Of a DNA stretch of 64,000 bases, positions 25,939 to 33,323 are shown one piece after another. The stretch is taken from NCBI RefSeq assembly GCF_014207185.1, contig NZ_JACHCP010000008.1, forward strand, positions 62,001 through 126,000. The letters run 5' to 3'. How positions within the stretch are numbered: position 1 is the stretch's first letter; each line of letters starts with the position of its first letter. The position numbers and the translations under genes were made by a program. This stretch comes from Rhodanobacter sp. A1T4. Its GTDB lineage: Bacteria > Pseudomonadota > Gammaproteobacteria > Xanthomonadales > Rhodanobacteraceae. Below the pieces are notes generated by a model. That model was given only the letters and a program-made list of their open reading frames with translations. It was not told where the DNA came from and searched no databases.

Positions 25939-26841
25939 TCAGAGGCTCGGCTTGGTGGCAATGGCGTGATCGATCACCTTGAGTGCCGCTTCGCGCTCGG
26001 CACCGGCGACGGGCAGGCGCGGTGCGCGCACCGTTTCGCTGCCGGTTCCGGTTTTCTCCTGCACCAGTTTGATCAGCTGTACAAAAGTCGGCACCGTGTC
26101 CAGACGCAGCAGCGGCAAAAACCACGCATATAGCGACTCGGCGGCCTTTGCACCGCCGCTTTGGGCCAGTTCGAACAGCTTCACCGACTCAAAGGGATAC
26201 GCATTGACCAGGCCTGCGACCCAGCCGACCGCGCCCATGCTGACGCCTTCGACGATGGCGTCGTCCATACCGACCAGCAACTGTAGCCGATCGCCGAGCA
26301 GCGAACGGATCGCGGCAAAGCGGCGGACGTCGCCGGAGGATTCCTTCACTGCCTGCAGGTTCGGAAATTCAGCAGCCAGTTCGGCCATTTGCGCCGGCGT
26401 GAAGTCGGTCTTGTAGGCGACCGGATTGTTGTAAAGCATGCAGGGCAGATCGGTAGCGCCGATCACGGCTTTTACGTGCGCACCCATCTCGCGCCAATCG
26501 GTGGAGTACACGTACGGCGGCAGCACCATCAGTCCGCCGCAGCCGAGGGCCTTGGCTTCCTTGGCCAACTTGACGGCTTCGTCGGTGGACAGCGAAGCGA
26601 TGCCGGGAATCACCGGCGCGCGGCCAGTGAGTACCTTGACCAGCGTTTTCAGGATAGCCAGCTTCTCTTCAAAGCTCAGCGTGGCTGCCTCGCCCAGCGA
26701 GCCCAGTGGCACAATGCCTTTACAGCCTGCGTCGATCAGCTGTCGGGCATGGCTGGCCAGGAACGCGTGGTCGATTGTGCCGTCAGCGTGGAAGGGGGTG
26801 GTGATGGCAGGCAGTACGCCGTGCCAGAGGGAATTGCTCAT
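25939..26841 (-). CDS. lhpC: DapA-family deaminase, predicted 1-pyrroline-4-hydroxy-2-carboxylate deaminase
   Basis: 300 residues from the ATG at 26841, with GAGGA upstream. The frame extends to 27126, but this start matches the family. It belongs to the DHDPS/NAL class I aldolase-like superfamily, with PLGSLGEAATLS near residue 45, the catalytic Tyr in LPPYVYSTD and the Schiff-base Lys in LQAVKESSGD. In a hydroxyproline operon this family removes ammonia from Pyr4H2C to give alpha-ketoglutarate semialdehyde. It lies between the dehydrogenase subunits and the semialdehyde dehydrogenase, in pathway order. Confidence 0.88.
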   Translation of the reverse strand: MSNSLWHGVLPAITTPFHADGTIDHAFLASHARQLIDAGCKGIVPLGSLGEAATLSFEEKLAILKTLVKVLTGRAPVIPGIASLSTDEAVKLAKEAKALGCGGLMVLPPYVYSTDWREMGAHVKAVIGATDLPCMLYNNPVAYKTDFTPAQMAELAAEFPNLQAVKESSGDVRRFAAIRSLLGDRLQLLVGMDDAIVEGVSMGAVGWVAGLVNAYPFESVKLFELAQSGGAKAAESLYAWFLPLLRLDTVPTFVQLIKLVQEKTGTGSETVRAPRLPVAGAEREAALKVIDHAIATKPSL

Positions 26842-26851
26842 GGGTAAATCC

Positions 26852-28135
26852 TCAAGGTTTATTGATGGAAGAAAGATTTGTGCCGGCCAAGGTAGACAGC
26901 CGGGCAGGGAAAAGCGGCGGTCGTTGTCCGCTGCGTGGAAAACGTCCGAGCTCAGCCAGCGCACTGCCACAGATACGGCCTTGGCAGGCGCCCATGCCGC
27001 AGCGGGTGGCGAGCTTGGCGCTGCGCGCATCCATATAGCCATCCAAAGCAGAGAGTGAAACGTCCTCGCAACGACAGACAAGAGTGTCCGGTTGTGCCAG
27101 GGCATGCACTCTTGGATCGAGTGCAAAGCACTGGTTCAGGGCGTCGGCAAAATGGCGGGCGTGCTGTCGTGACTGAAGCAGGCGATCGGCATCGGCCGTC
27201 TTGCCAGCTGCCGCATGCCCGGCGATGGCGCCCTCGATGCGTGCCGTGTCGCGTCCACCGATGCCGCACAACTCACCGGCCGCATAAATGCCATCGACGC
27301 TGGTGCGTTGGTATCGATCGGTATCGACATAGGCATGGGCACCTTGCAGTTGCAGGGTGCAGCCGAGCGACTGAGCGAGTTCTACATTCGCCAGCAAGCC
27401 GTAGCCGACCGCGAGCTGATCGCAGGCAATATGTTCGATTCCGCGTGGGCCATCCACATCGACAGCATGCAGTTCGGTTTCGCCGTGAGCGCGACGTACG
27501 ACGCTGCCACAGCGATAGGGCACACCGGCAAGCTGGGCTCGTAAACCCATGGCTTGAACTGCCTTGGCCGGCCAGCGCCACAGGCTTCGTGCAAAGCGCT
27601 GGATATTTTCAGTGGAGGATTGTTCGTAGATGCCGAGTACGTGGGCGCCATGCCGTTTTGCCGTCGCCGCGGCCGCCAGCAAAAGCGGGCCGCTGCCGGC
27701 GATTACGACGCGCCGTCCGGCCAGCGGCCAGCCTTGCTTGGCCAGCGCCTGCAATCCACCGGCACCGGTTATTCCAGGCAGCGTCCAGCCGGGAAACGGC
27801 AACAACAATTCACGTGCGCCAGTCGCCAAAACGAGAGTCTGGTAGTGCAATCGCCGCGCACGTCGGGGATCTTCCACCAGCAAACCGCCATCTTCGACGG
27901 TCACCACGCGCGTCTGCGCCAGCCAATCGATCGCAGGATGATCGAGCGTCCTGCCGATGCTTCGCCGAGCCAGCGCAGGCGAAGCATGCTGCACATCCTG
28001 ACGCCAGACCTGGCCACCGGCGGTCATCTGTTCATCGATCAGGCCCACGCGTGCACCATGACTGGCAGCAGCATGCGCGGCAGCAAGACCCGCGGGTCCG
28101 GCACCGACGACCAGCACGTCATAGCGATCAGTCAT
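26852..28135 (-). CDS. D-hydroxyproline dehydrogenase, NAD(P)/FAD-binding subunit with BFD-like [2Fe-2S] domain
   Basis: 427 residues from the ATG at 28135. The N-terminus YDVLVVGAGPAGLAAAHAA is an FAD-binding Rossmann motif; a second dinucleotide motif is VVIAGSGPLLLAAAATA near residue 150. The C-terminal 75 residues carry a BFD-type cysteine set (LVCRCEDVSL and RCGMGACQGRICG). It corresponds to the HcnB-like alpha subunit of the three-subunit D-hydroxyproline dehydrogenase. It overlaps the small iron-sulfur subunit gene by 8 bases and should form a complex with that protein and the FAD subunit. Confidence 0.88.
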   Translation of the reverse strand: MTDRYDVLVVGAGPAGLAAAHAAASHGARVGLIDEQMTAGGQVWRQDVQHASPALARRSIGRTLDHPAIDWLAQTRVVTVEDGGLLVEDPRRARRLHYQTLVLATGARELLLPFPGWTLPGITGAGGLQALAKQGWPLAGRRVVIAGSGPLLLAAAATAKRHGAHVLGIYEQSSTENIQRFARSLWRWPAKAVQAMGLRAQLAGVPYRCGSVVRRAHGETELHAVDVDGPRGIEHIACDQLAVGYGLLANVELAQSLGCTLQLQGAHAYVDTDRYQRTSVDGIYAAGELCGIGGRDTARIEGAIAGHAAAGKTADADRLLQSRQHARHFADALNQCFALDPRVHALAQPDTLVCRCEDVSLSALDGYMDARSAKLATRCGMGACQGRICGSALAELGRFPRSGQRPPLFPARLSTLAGTNLSSINKP

Positions 28136-28376
28136 CGCACGATACCTGCATGCCTTCGCGTACCGGCACCATGCATGCACGCCGCTGGCCAATGCCATCA
28201 ATCGCGACGCGACATTCGAAGCACACGCCCATGCCGCAGAACGCAGCGCGCGGTTGTCCCGTCGTCGATCGGCGAAAAATCAACGAGTGTTGAGCGATGG
28301 CCGCGGCCACGCTGGTGCCAGCTCGTGCCTCGACCGTACAGCCGTTGATCTGGAGACGTATCAGCGGCGCATTCAT
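28128..28376 (-). CDS. D-hydroxyproline dehydrogenase, small [2Fe-2S] subunit
   Basis: 82-residue ferredoxin-fold protein (Fer2_4, HcnA-like). Cysteines are arranged as FCGMGVCFECR near residue 47 with a fourth in RRACMVPV, the pattern for a [2Fe-2S] cluster. It starts at ATG 28376, overlapping the stop of the FAD subunit gene by ATGA, and its end overlaps the next gene by 8 bases. It should pass electrons between the flavin subunits of the membrane-linked dehydrogenase. Confidence 0.88.
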   Translation of the reverse strand: MNAPLIRLQINGCTVEARAGTSVAAAIAQHSLIFRRSTTGQPRAAFCGMGVCFECRVAIDGIGQRRACMVPVREGMQVSCDD

Positions 28377-29470
28377 GCAGCCACCCGCATCGGGTCATAC
28401 GGACGTGGGTCGATCGCTGTGGCGCGTCCGAGCAGCTGATCGATCAGTATGCGCGCGCTTCCCAGCGAAGTGGTGACACCGAGGCCTTCGTGGCCGGCTG
28501 CCACCCATACGTTGGCGTGTTGCGGAGCTCTTCCCAGGTAAGGCAGGCCGTCCACACTGACTGGACGAAAACCGGTCCAGATGCGAATGGCATCAAGTTC
28601 GCTCAAACCGGGAAGGAACTGGAGAGTGCGCGCCAGCATGCGTCGCACCATCGTCATCGAGATATCCGCGGTCTCGCTGCCGTACTCACGGGATGATCCA
28701 ATAAGAATCTGCCCGGTCGGCCGTGGTTGCACATTGAAGGCCACGCTGCTGTCGTCGCTGCCGTGCGCGCTGTCGGCATAACCCAGTTCAAGCAGCTGGT
28801 GATGCACGAGACCAGGATGGCGATCGGTGATCACCAAGTGACCCTTGCGGCTGCGCATCGGCAACTGCGGCAGTAGCTGCGGCAGTGCGCAGCCGGTGGC
28901 TATCAACACGTTGCCGCTGAGCTGTGTGTTATCGCTCAGACGCACGCCGCCGCTGTTCAATTGATGAGCGCGCTGGCGGTAAAGTTGGGCGCCGCGTGCC
29001 ATCGCCTGACCGATGAGGTATTGCGCTACACCGGGTGGATACACCACCGCTTCGCCCGGCACCCGCATGCCGCCCGCGAGGCCCGCGGCGAGCGCAGGCT
29101 CCAGCCGATAGAGTTGCTCGGCGTCGACTTGTTCGGCGTGCACACCCGCAGCGGCCAGGCGTGCCAGTTTGTCCGGAATGCGCGCGTAGTCAGCCTGATT
29201 ACTGGCAATCCACAACGTACCGCAGCGGCTGTACTCGGCCTGTGGCAGATCGACGAAGGCTTCCCATAAACCCAGTGAATAATGTGCCAGTGCCAGTTCG
29301 GCCGGGTCGTCGTCCATCGCGACCAGATGGCCCATGGCGGCGGCGGTTGCACCACCACCGATCGGACCCGGTTCAACGATCGCCACGCGCAGGCCTTCGG
29401 CGCTGGCGTAGTCGGCACAGGCAGCGCCGACGATACCTGCACCGACGATGATCAGGTCATGACTTTTCAC
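28373..29470 (-). CDS. D-hydroxyproline dehydrogenase, catalytic FAD subunit (DAO family)
   Basis: 365 residues. The N-terminus [23 protein letters not shown] is the FAD-binding motif of D-amino acid oxidase-type enzymes; near the C-terminus [19 protein letters not shown] and [20 protein letters not shown] complete the family pattern. It oxidises cis-4-hydroxy-D-proline, the epimerase product, to the pyrroline carboxylate. Its start overlaps the epimerase stop by ATGA, and its end overlaps the iron-sulfur gene in the same way, so the subunits are coupled. Confidence 0.9.
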   Translation of the reverse strand: MKSHDLIIVGAGIVGAACADYASAEGLRVAIVEPGPIGGGATAAAMGHLVAMDDDPAELALAHYSLGLWEAFVDLPQAEYSRCGTLWIASNQADYARIPDKLARLAAAGVHAEQVDAEQLYRLEPALAAGLAGGMRVPGEAVVYPPGVAQYLIGQAMARGAQLYRQRAHQLNSGGVRLSDNTQLSGNVLIATGCALPQLLPQLPMRSRKGHLVITDRHPGLVHHQLLELGYADSAHGSDDSSVAFNVQPRPTGQILIGSSREYGSETADISMTMVRRMLARTLQFLPGLSELDAIRIWTGFRPVSVDGLPYLGRAPQHANVWVAAGHEGLGVTTSLGSARILIDQLLGRATAIDPRPYDPMRVAA

Positions 29471-30408
29471 GTAGCGCCGATGCCCCAGACCAGCGGATCG
29501 GCCTCGTCGAGCAGCAGCTGGCCTTGTGCGGTGACGTGCGCACTGCCGGTAATCCTTGGCAGCACCCCCTGTGAGCCTGGTGTGTACTGCGCTTCAAAGA
29601 CACTGCCCAGGATGCCGGCTTGACGCCAGACGCGCCCCGGTTCCAGCTTGCCGTCGGCGGCCAGGCAAGCCACTTTGGCGCTGGTGCCGGTGCCGCATGG
29701 CGAACGGTCGTAAGCCATGCCCGGGCACAGCACAAAATTGCTTGCATCGGCATCGTCCTGTGTGGACGCCGCATTGATCTCGATGTGGTCGATCTCGGCG
29801 CCGAGCGCACCGGTGATACCGGCTTGCTCGAGTGCGTCGCGAACCGCTTCGGTATAGGTGGTCAATCCACGCTGATGGGTCAGCGTCAATGGCAGCGGCG
29901 TGTCATTGGTAATGAAAAACCAGTTACCGCCCCAGGCGACGTCGCCGCGGACAATGCCATAACCGGGTACGTCCAGTGCGACGTCCTTGGCATGACGATA
30001 GCTTTCGACATTGTCGACAGCCACGCGCCCATCCGGATACAGCTCAACGCCCACCATGCCTACCGGTGTTTCGAGAAGATGCTTTCCGGGAGTGATGCGC
30101 TCCAGATGACGAAGTGTCTGGATCAGACCGATCGTACCGTGGCCGCACATGCCCAAGTAGCCGACGTTATTGAAAAAGATGACGCCGGCACAGGCGCTGG
30201 AATCCTGGGGAGGCAGCAACAAGGCGCCCACCATGGTGTCCGAACCGCGGGGTTCGCAAGCGATCGCCTGGCGCCACAGATCATAGTTTTCGCGAAACAG
30301 GCTGCGTCGCTCGGCCAAAGTGCCGTTGCCAAGATCAGGAAAGCCGGCAATCACTACACGAGTGGGTTCGCCGCCGGTGTGCGAGTCAATGAATTCGATG
30401 GTTTGCAT
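29467..30408 (-). CDS. lhpA: 4-hydroxyproline 2-epimerase (proline racemase family)
   Basis: 313 residues. Both catalytic cysteines are visible: MCGHGTIG near residue 88 and [10 protein letters not shown] near residue 236. Together they mark the two-Cys 4-hydroxyproline epimerases rather than the Cys/Thr dehydratases. It converts trans-4-hydroxy-L-proline to cis-4-hydroxy-D-proline, the first step of the pathway. It is the first gene of the minus-strand operon that continues through the dehydrogenase, deaminase, aldehyde dehydrogenase and M24 peptidase genes. The operator copy D lies 58 bases upstream. Confidence 0.93.
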   Translation of the reverse strand: MQTIEFIDSHTGGEPTRVVIAGFPDLGNGTLAERRSLFRENYDLWRQAIACEPRGSDTMVGALLLPPQDSSACAGVIFFNNVGYLGMCGHGTIGLIQTLRHLERITPGKHLLETPVGMVGVELYPDGRVAVDNVESYRHAKDVALDVPGYGIVRGDVAWGGNWFFITNDTPLPLTLTHQRGLTTYTEAVRDALEQAGITGALGAEIDHIEINAASTQDDADASNFVLCPGMAYDRSPCGTGTSAKVACLAADGKLEPGRVWRQAGILGSVFEAQYTPGSQGVLPRITGSAHVTAQGQLLLDEADPLVWGIGAT

Positions 30409-30465
30409 GTCGCCATGCTCGCCTTCGGGAGCATAGGGCGTCTAGAAAGCCTTGTTGGTATTGAG

Positions 30466-30483
30466 TGCGGAATTCAGCATAGT
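30466..30483. promoter_or_regulatory. Shared operator, copy D (hydroxyproline operon promoter)
   Basis: TGCGGAATTCAGCATAGT is identical to copies A and C except at the two variable positions. It lies between the epimerase gene and the divergent PAS-AraC gene, so it could control both. Read on the minus strand it contains TATGCT, which resembles a -10 box, with CTGACC about 19 bases upstream. If so, the site overlaps the promoter and suits a repressor better than an activator. Confidence 0.72.
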
Positions 30484-30619
30484 CTTGATGTCGCCAGCGT
30501 GGTCAGTGATAAGCGAAAAAGCTTGCGGTTTGTCGTGTAAAACCATCTATTATGGGGCGTGCCAGGATCCGGCCCCATGGCGTATCCCTTTTGGCCTGGT
30601 TGTGGAGCGCTCGAATCGT

Positions 30620-31366
30620 ATGAAGATTTCAGCCGATGAAATAGAACCGCTTTTCGATGCGTTACCGGACGTTGTGTTTTTTGTAAAAGACGTCGCCGGT
30701 CGTTACACGCATGCCAACCTGACCCTGGTCAGGCGACTGGGTCTCAAGCGCCGTGATCAAGTGATCGGCAAGAGCGTGACCGAGCTTTTCCCTTCGACAA
30801 TGGGCGGCTCATACGCAGCCCAGGACAAGCGCGTTCTCGGCGGCGAACTCATCGAAAATCAGCTGGAGGTTCATATTTTCAGCAACCGTGCGCCGGGCTG
30901 GTGTCTGACCTGCAAGCGTCCGCTCATCGTGCGCGACGAAGTGCGTGGCGTCATCGGCATTTCGCGAGATCTGGGACAGCCTGATGGCCGGCACCCGACT
31001 TACGATCGTCTGCGTCGCGTACTGAACTACATGAATGAACACTACGCGGAAAGTCTGCGAGTGCGGGCGTTGGCCGAACTGGCAGCGCTTTCGATTGCTC
31101 AGCTGGAGCGACACTTTCGGCGGGTATTTCAACTGACTCCGCAGCAGGTGCTCACCAAGATACGCATTGAGGCGGCGATGCGCTCTCTTCAGGGCAACGA
31201 CAGTGTCGCTTCGATCGGCCTGTCTTGCGGATTTGTCGACCAAAGCGCTTTTGCCCGCCAGTTCAAGGCGACCGTGGGCATGACGCCGCGCGACTATCGC
31301 ACCATGGCCTCGGCGCCTGTTGAGAAAGAGGATCGAACGACAACGGTATCCTCAGCCAAACCTTGA
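30620..31366 (+). CDS. PAS-AraC transcriptional regulator divergent to the hydroxyproline operon
   Basis: 248 residues from the ATG at 30620; the longer frame from 30452 covers the operator region and is unlikely. Residues about 5-120 form a PAS-like sensor (PLFDALPDVVFFVKDVAGRYTHAN). The C-terminal 110 residues form the double helix-turn-helix of AraC/XylS, with LSIAQLERHFRRVF, IGLSCGFVDQSAFARQFKATVGMTPRDYR. It probably senses hydroxyproline or a pathway intermediate and controls the divergent operon. Whether it binds the shared 18-bp site is unknown. Confidence 0.88.
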   Translation: MKISADEIEPLFDALPDVVFFVKDVAGRYTHANLTLVRRLGLKRRDQVIGKSVTELFPSTMGGSYAAQDKRVLGGELIENQLEVHIFSNRAPGWCLTCKRPLIVRDEVRGVIGISRDLGQPDGRHPTYDRLRRVLNYMNEHYAESLRVRALAELAALSIAQLERHFRRVFQLTPQQVLTKIRIEAAMRSLQGNDSVASIGLSCGFVDQSAFARQFKATVGMTPRDYRTMASAPVEKEDRTTTVSSAKP

Positions 31367-31564
31367 AGATTGATGGCTGATCTTTGCATCAGTCGCCTAA
31401 ATGACATGCATTGCTCGACCCAACGCAGATAGTCTTACGCTTGTCGGAGCTGGCGCCGCTGCTTGGCGCTCAGGGCGTATAGACATCAACGTACTCGTGT
31501 ACCGGCATTTTTTCGAGCGTGGCCCGGTCGAGTGAAACATTAAGAATGGTTTGCTGGTCGACCA

Positions 31565-32974
31565 TCATCCAAAGGACATGCTGGCAACCTTGCCGGCAGC
31601 ATCAAGTCCGATGGCGAATTTCAGCATGCTACCTGGGCCAAACTGGATGACGTAATCGAACCATTTGAGGTTTGCTGCCGACCTTTGGCCCTTGAAGACG
31701 AACTTGCTCGGATGGCCATATGGCGCAAATTCACCCGCCAATCGTTTCGCAAGACCCGCCTTCATTTTTCCATTCAACCTGGCGGTCAGATTCGCAGAGA
31801 TTTCGACTCCCTTTTGCAGCTGTGCAAAGACTGCCTTTGCGCTAGCTGTCACTGCGGCATCTTCACCCGGGCTCGCAAGCGCTGCCGTTGCGGCTATATC
31901 GGGGTACAGATCGTTGAAGATTGCCGTGGTGATCATCTCGCCCGGCTCCGGATTATCGCCGTTGTTGGTGAATGCGATGATCTGAACTTGCTGCTTCAGA
32001 AAATATTCGTTCGCCGTCGTGAAACCGAACGATCCGCCGGTGTGTCCGACGCGTGGTTGCTCGTTGATGGAATCGACGAACAAGCCCAAGCCGTAGCCTG
32101 CGTCTCCTTGCTTAGTTGTTTGGACCGATGTGCTCATTAACGCGTAGTCGGCGGGCGTCACGATCCTGCCGTTCATCAGTGCGTCGTTCCATTTTTCGAG
32201 ATCGCCCACGGTCGATACAAGAAACCCCGCCGACCATCCGAATGTTTCGCTGATCGTCGGTGCACGCCCGACCACCTCGTTCTCATGTCGGTAGCCGATC
32301 GCCATGTTCGGCAAATGTGCCTCGTCACTCGTGGTGAAGGTGTGCTTCATGCCGGCAGGTTTCAGCAGATGAGTTTGCACATAGTCGCGATAGGACTCAT
32401 GCGAAATGATCTCAATGATGCGGCCCAGCAAAATGTAGCCCGTGTTGGAGTACGACCACCGGCTGCCCGGCGCGAAGTCGAGCGGCTTGCCCGCGATGCG
32501 CGCCATGAGCTGGTCGAACGTGGCCGGATTGCTGGCAACCTGCTCGATATTGGGACCATCGAGATACTCTGGCAGACCGCTGGTATGCGAGAGCATTTGC
32601 CGGAGCGTGACTTCATTGGCATGCGGCGCGTCAGGCAGGTAGGTCGCCAGTTTGTCGTCGATGTGCAGTTTGCCGGCCTCCTGCAACTGCAAGATAGCTG
32701 CAGCAGTGAATTGCTTGGTAATCGAACCGATTTCAAAATAGGTGTCTACCTTTACCGGCAGGCGCTGTTCGCGATCGCGCAAACCATAGGCTTTGCTGTA
32801 GATGATGCGACCGTGCTCAGCAATGGCTATCGAGGCGCCTGGTGTGCTGGTGCGTTGAAGTATGGTTTCGACATCGGCATTGATCCGCTTTGCTTGCTCA
32901 GGCCACACCGTATCGGTAGCGGCGATAGCCATGGAGGCGGAAAGAAAGGAAACAGCGAAAGCGATACGTATCAT
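31565..32974 (-). CDS. Beta-lactamase family (class C-like) serine hydrolase, exported
   Basis: 469 residues from the ATG at 32974, giving the signal peptide MIRIAFAVSFLSASMAIA. The serine-beta-lactamase/DD-peptidase triad is present: SxxK as GSITKQ near residue 79, YxN as YSNTGY near residue 160, and HTGGS as the KTG equivalent near residue 300. About 120 C-terminal residues extend beyond the catalytic domain. Such proteins are mostly esterases or D-aminopeptidases, so resistance should not be assumed. It is divergent from the phospholipase C gene and convergent with the AraC gene. Confidence 0.87.
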   Translation of the reverse strand: MIRIAFAVSFLSASMAIAATDTVWPEQAKRINADVETILQRTSTPGASIAIAEHGRIIYSKAYGLRDREQRLPVKVDTYFEIGSITKQFTAAAILQLQEAGKLHIDDKLATYLPDAPHANEVTLRQMLSHTSGLPEYLDGPNIEQVASNPATFDQLMARIAGKPLDFAPGSRWSYSNTGYILLGRIIEIISHESYRDYVQTHLLKPAGMKHTFTTSDEAHLPNMAIGYRHENEVVGRAPTISETFGWSAGFLVSTVGDLEKWNDALMNGRIVTPADYALMSTSVQTTKQGDAGYGLGLFVDSINEQPRVGHTGGSFGFTTANEYFLKQQVQIIAFTNNGDNPEPGEMITTAIFNDLYPDIAATAALASPGEDAAVTASAKAVFAQLQKGVEISANLTARLNGKMKAGLAKRLAGEFAPYGHPSKFVFKGQRSAANLKWFDYVIQFGPGSMLKFAIGLDAAGKVASMSFG

Positions 32975-33323
32975 CTGACGGTTCCGGTTGGGAATGGAAT
33001 GACTCGAGGGAGAAACGCGTTCGGCCTGTGGAGCAAGATGCGTACCAGTAAAGATCCATGGGTCATTCCTTTCACAGCGGCGATTTACCTCCAAGGCTTC
33101 GTCTACGAAAGATTGTCCGCGGACATAGGGCGCGGACGATCGGACAATAGCTTGGCGTCATCACTCGAGTGCCCCAAAGTATTCGCCTGCTAAGCGATGT
33201 TCCAAACTGAGAACTGGGAACGACAATGCATCGCCTCTACACATCACTGACCTTCACCTGCAACAATCCCGGAGTGAAATAGTTAATTGACTGCATCCGT
33301 CAGCCAACGATTTGGAACCTGAT
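32975..33323. promoter_or_regulatory. Divergent promoter region with nested inverted repeats
   Basis: 349 bases between the hydrolase and phospholipase genes. ATTGTCCG (33112-33119) and CGGACAAT (33141-33148) form a perfect inverted repeat, with a second palindrome GTCCGCGGAC at 33115-33124. The arrangement looks like an operator for a TetR-like or similar dimeric repressor, but no regulator gene is adjacent. No gene is supported inside the region. Confidence 0.4.

Noticed and set aside
26935-28293. 452-codon plus-strand frame across the hydroxyproline dehydrogenase genes
   Set aside because: The product is Arg/His-rich low-complexity text typical of antisense frames, and the minus-strand genes there are certain.
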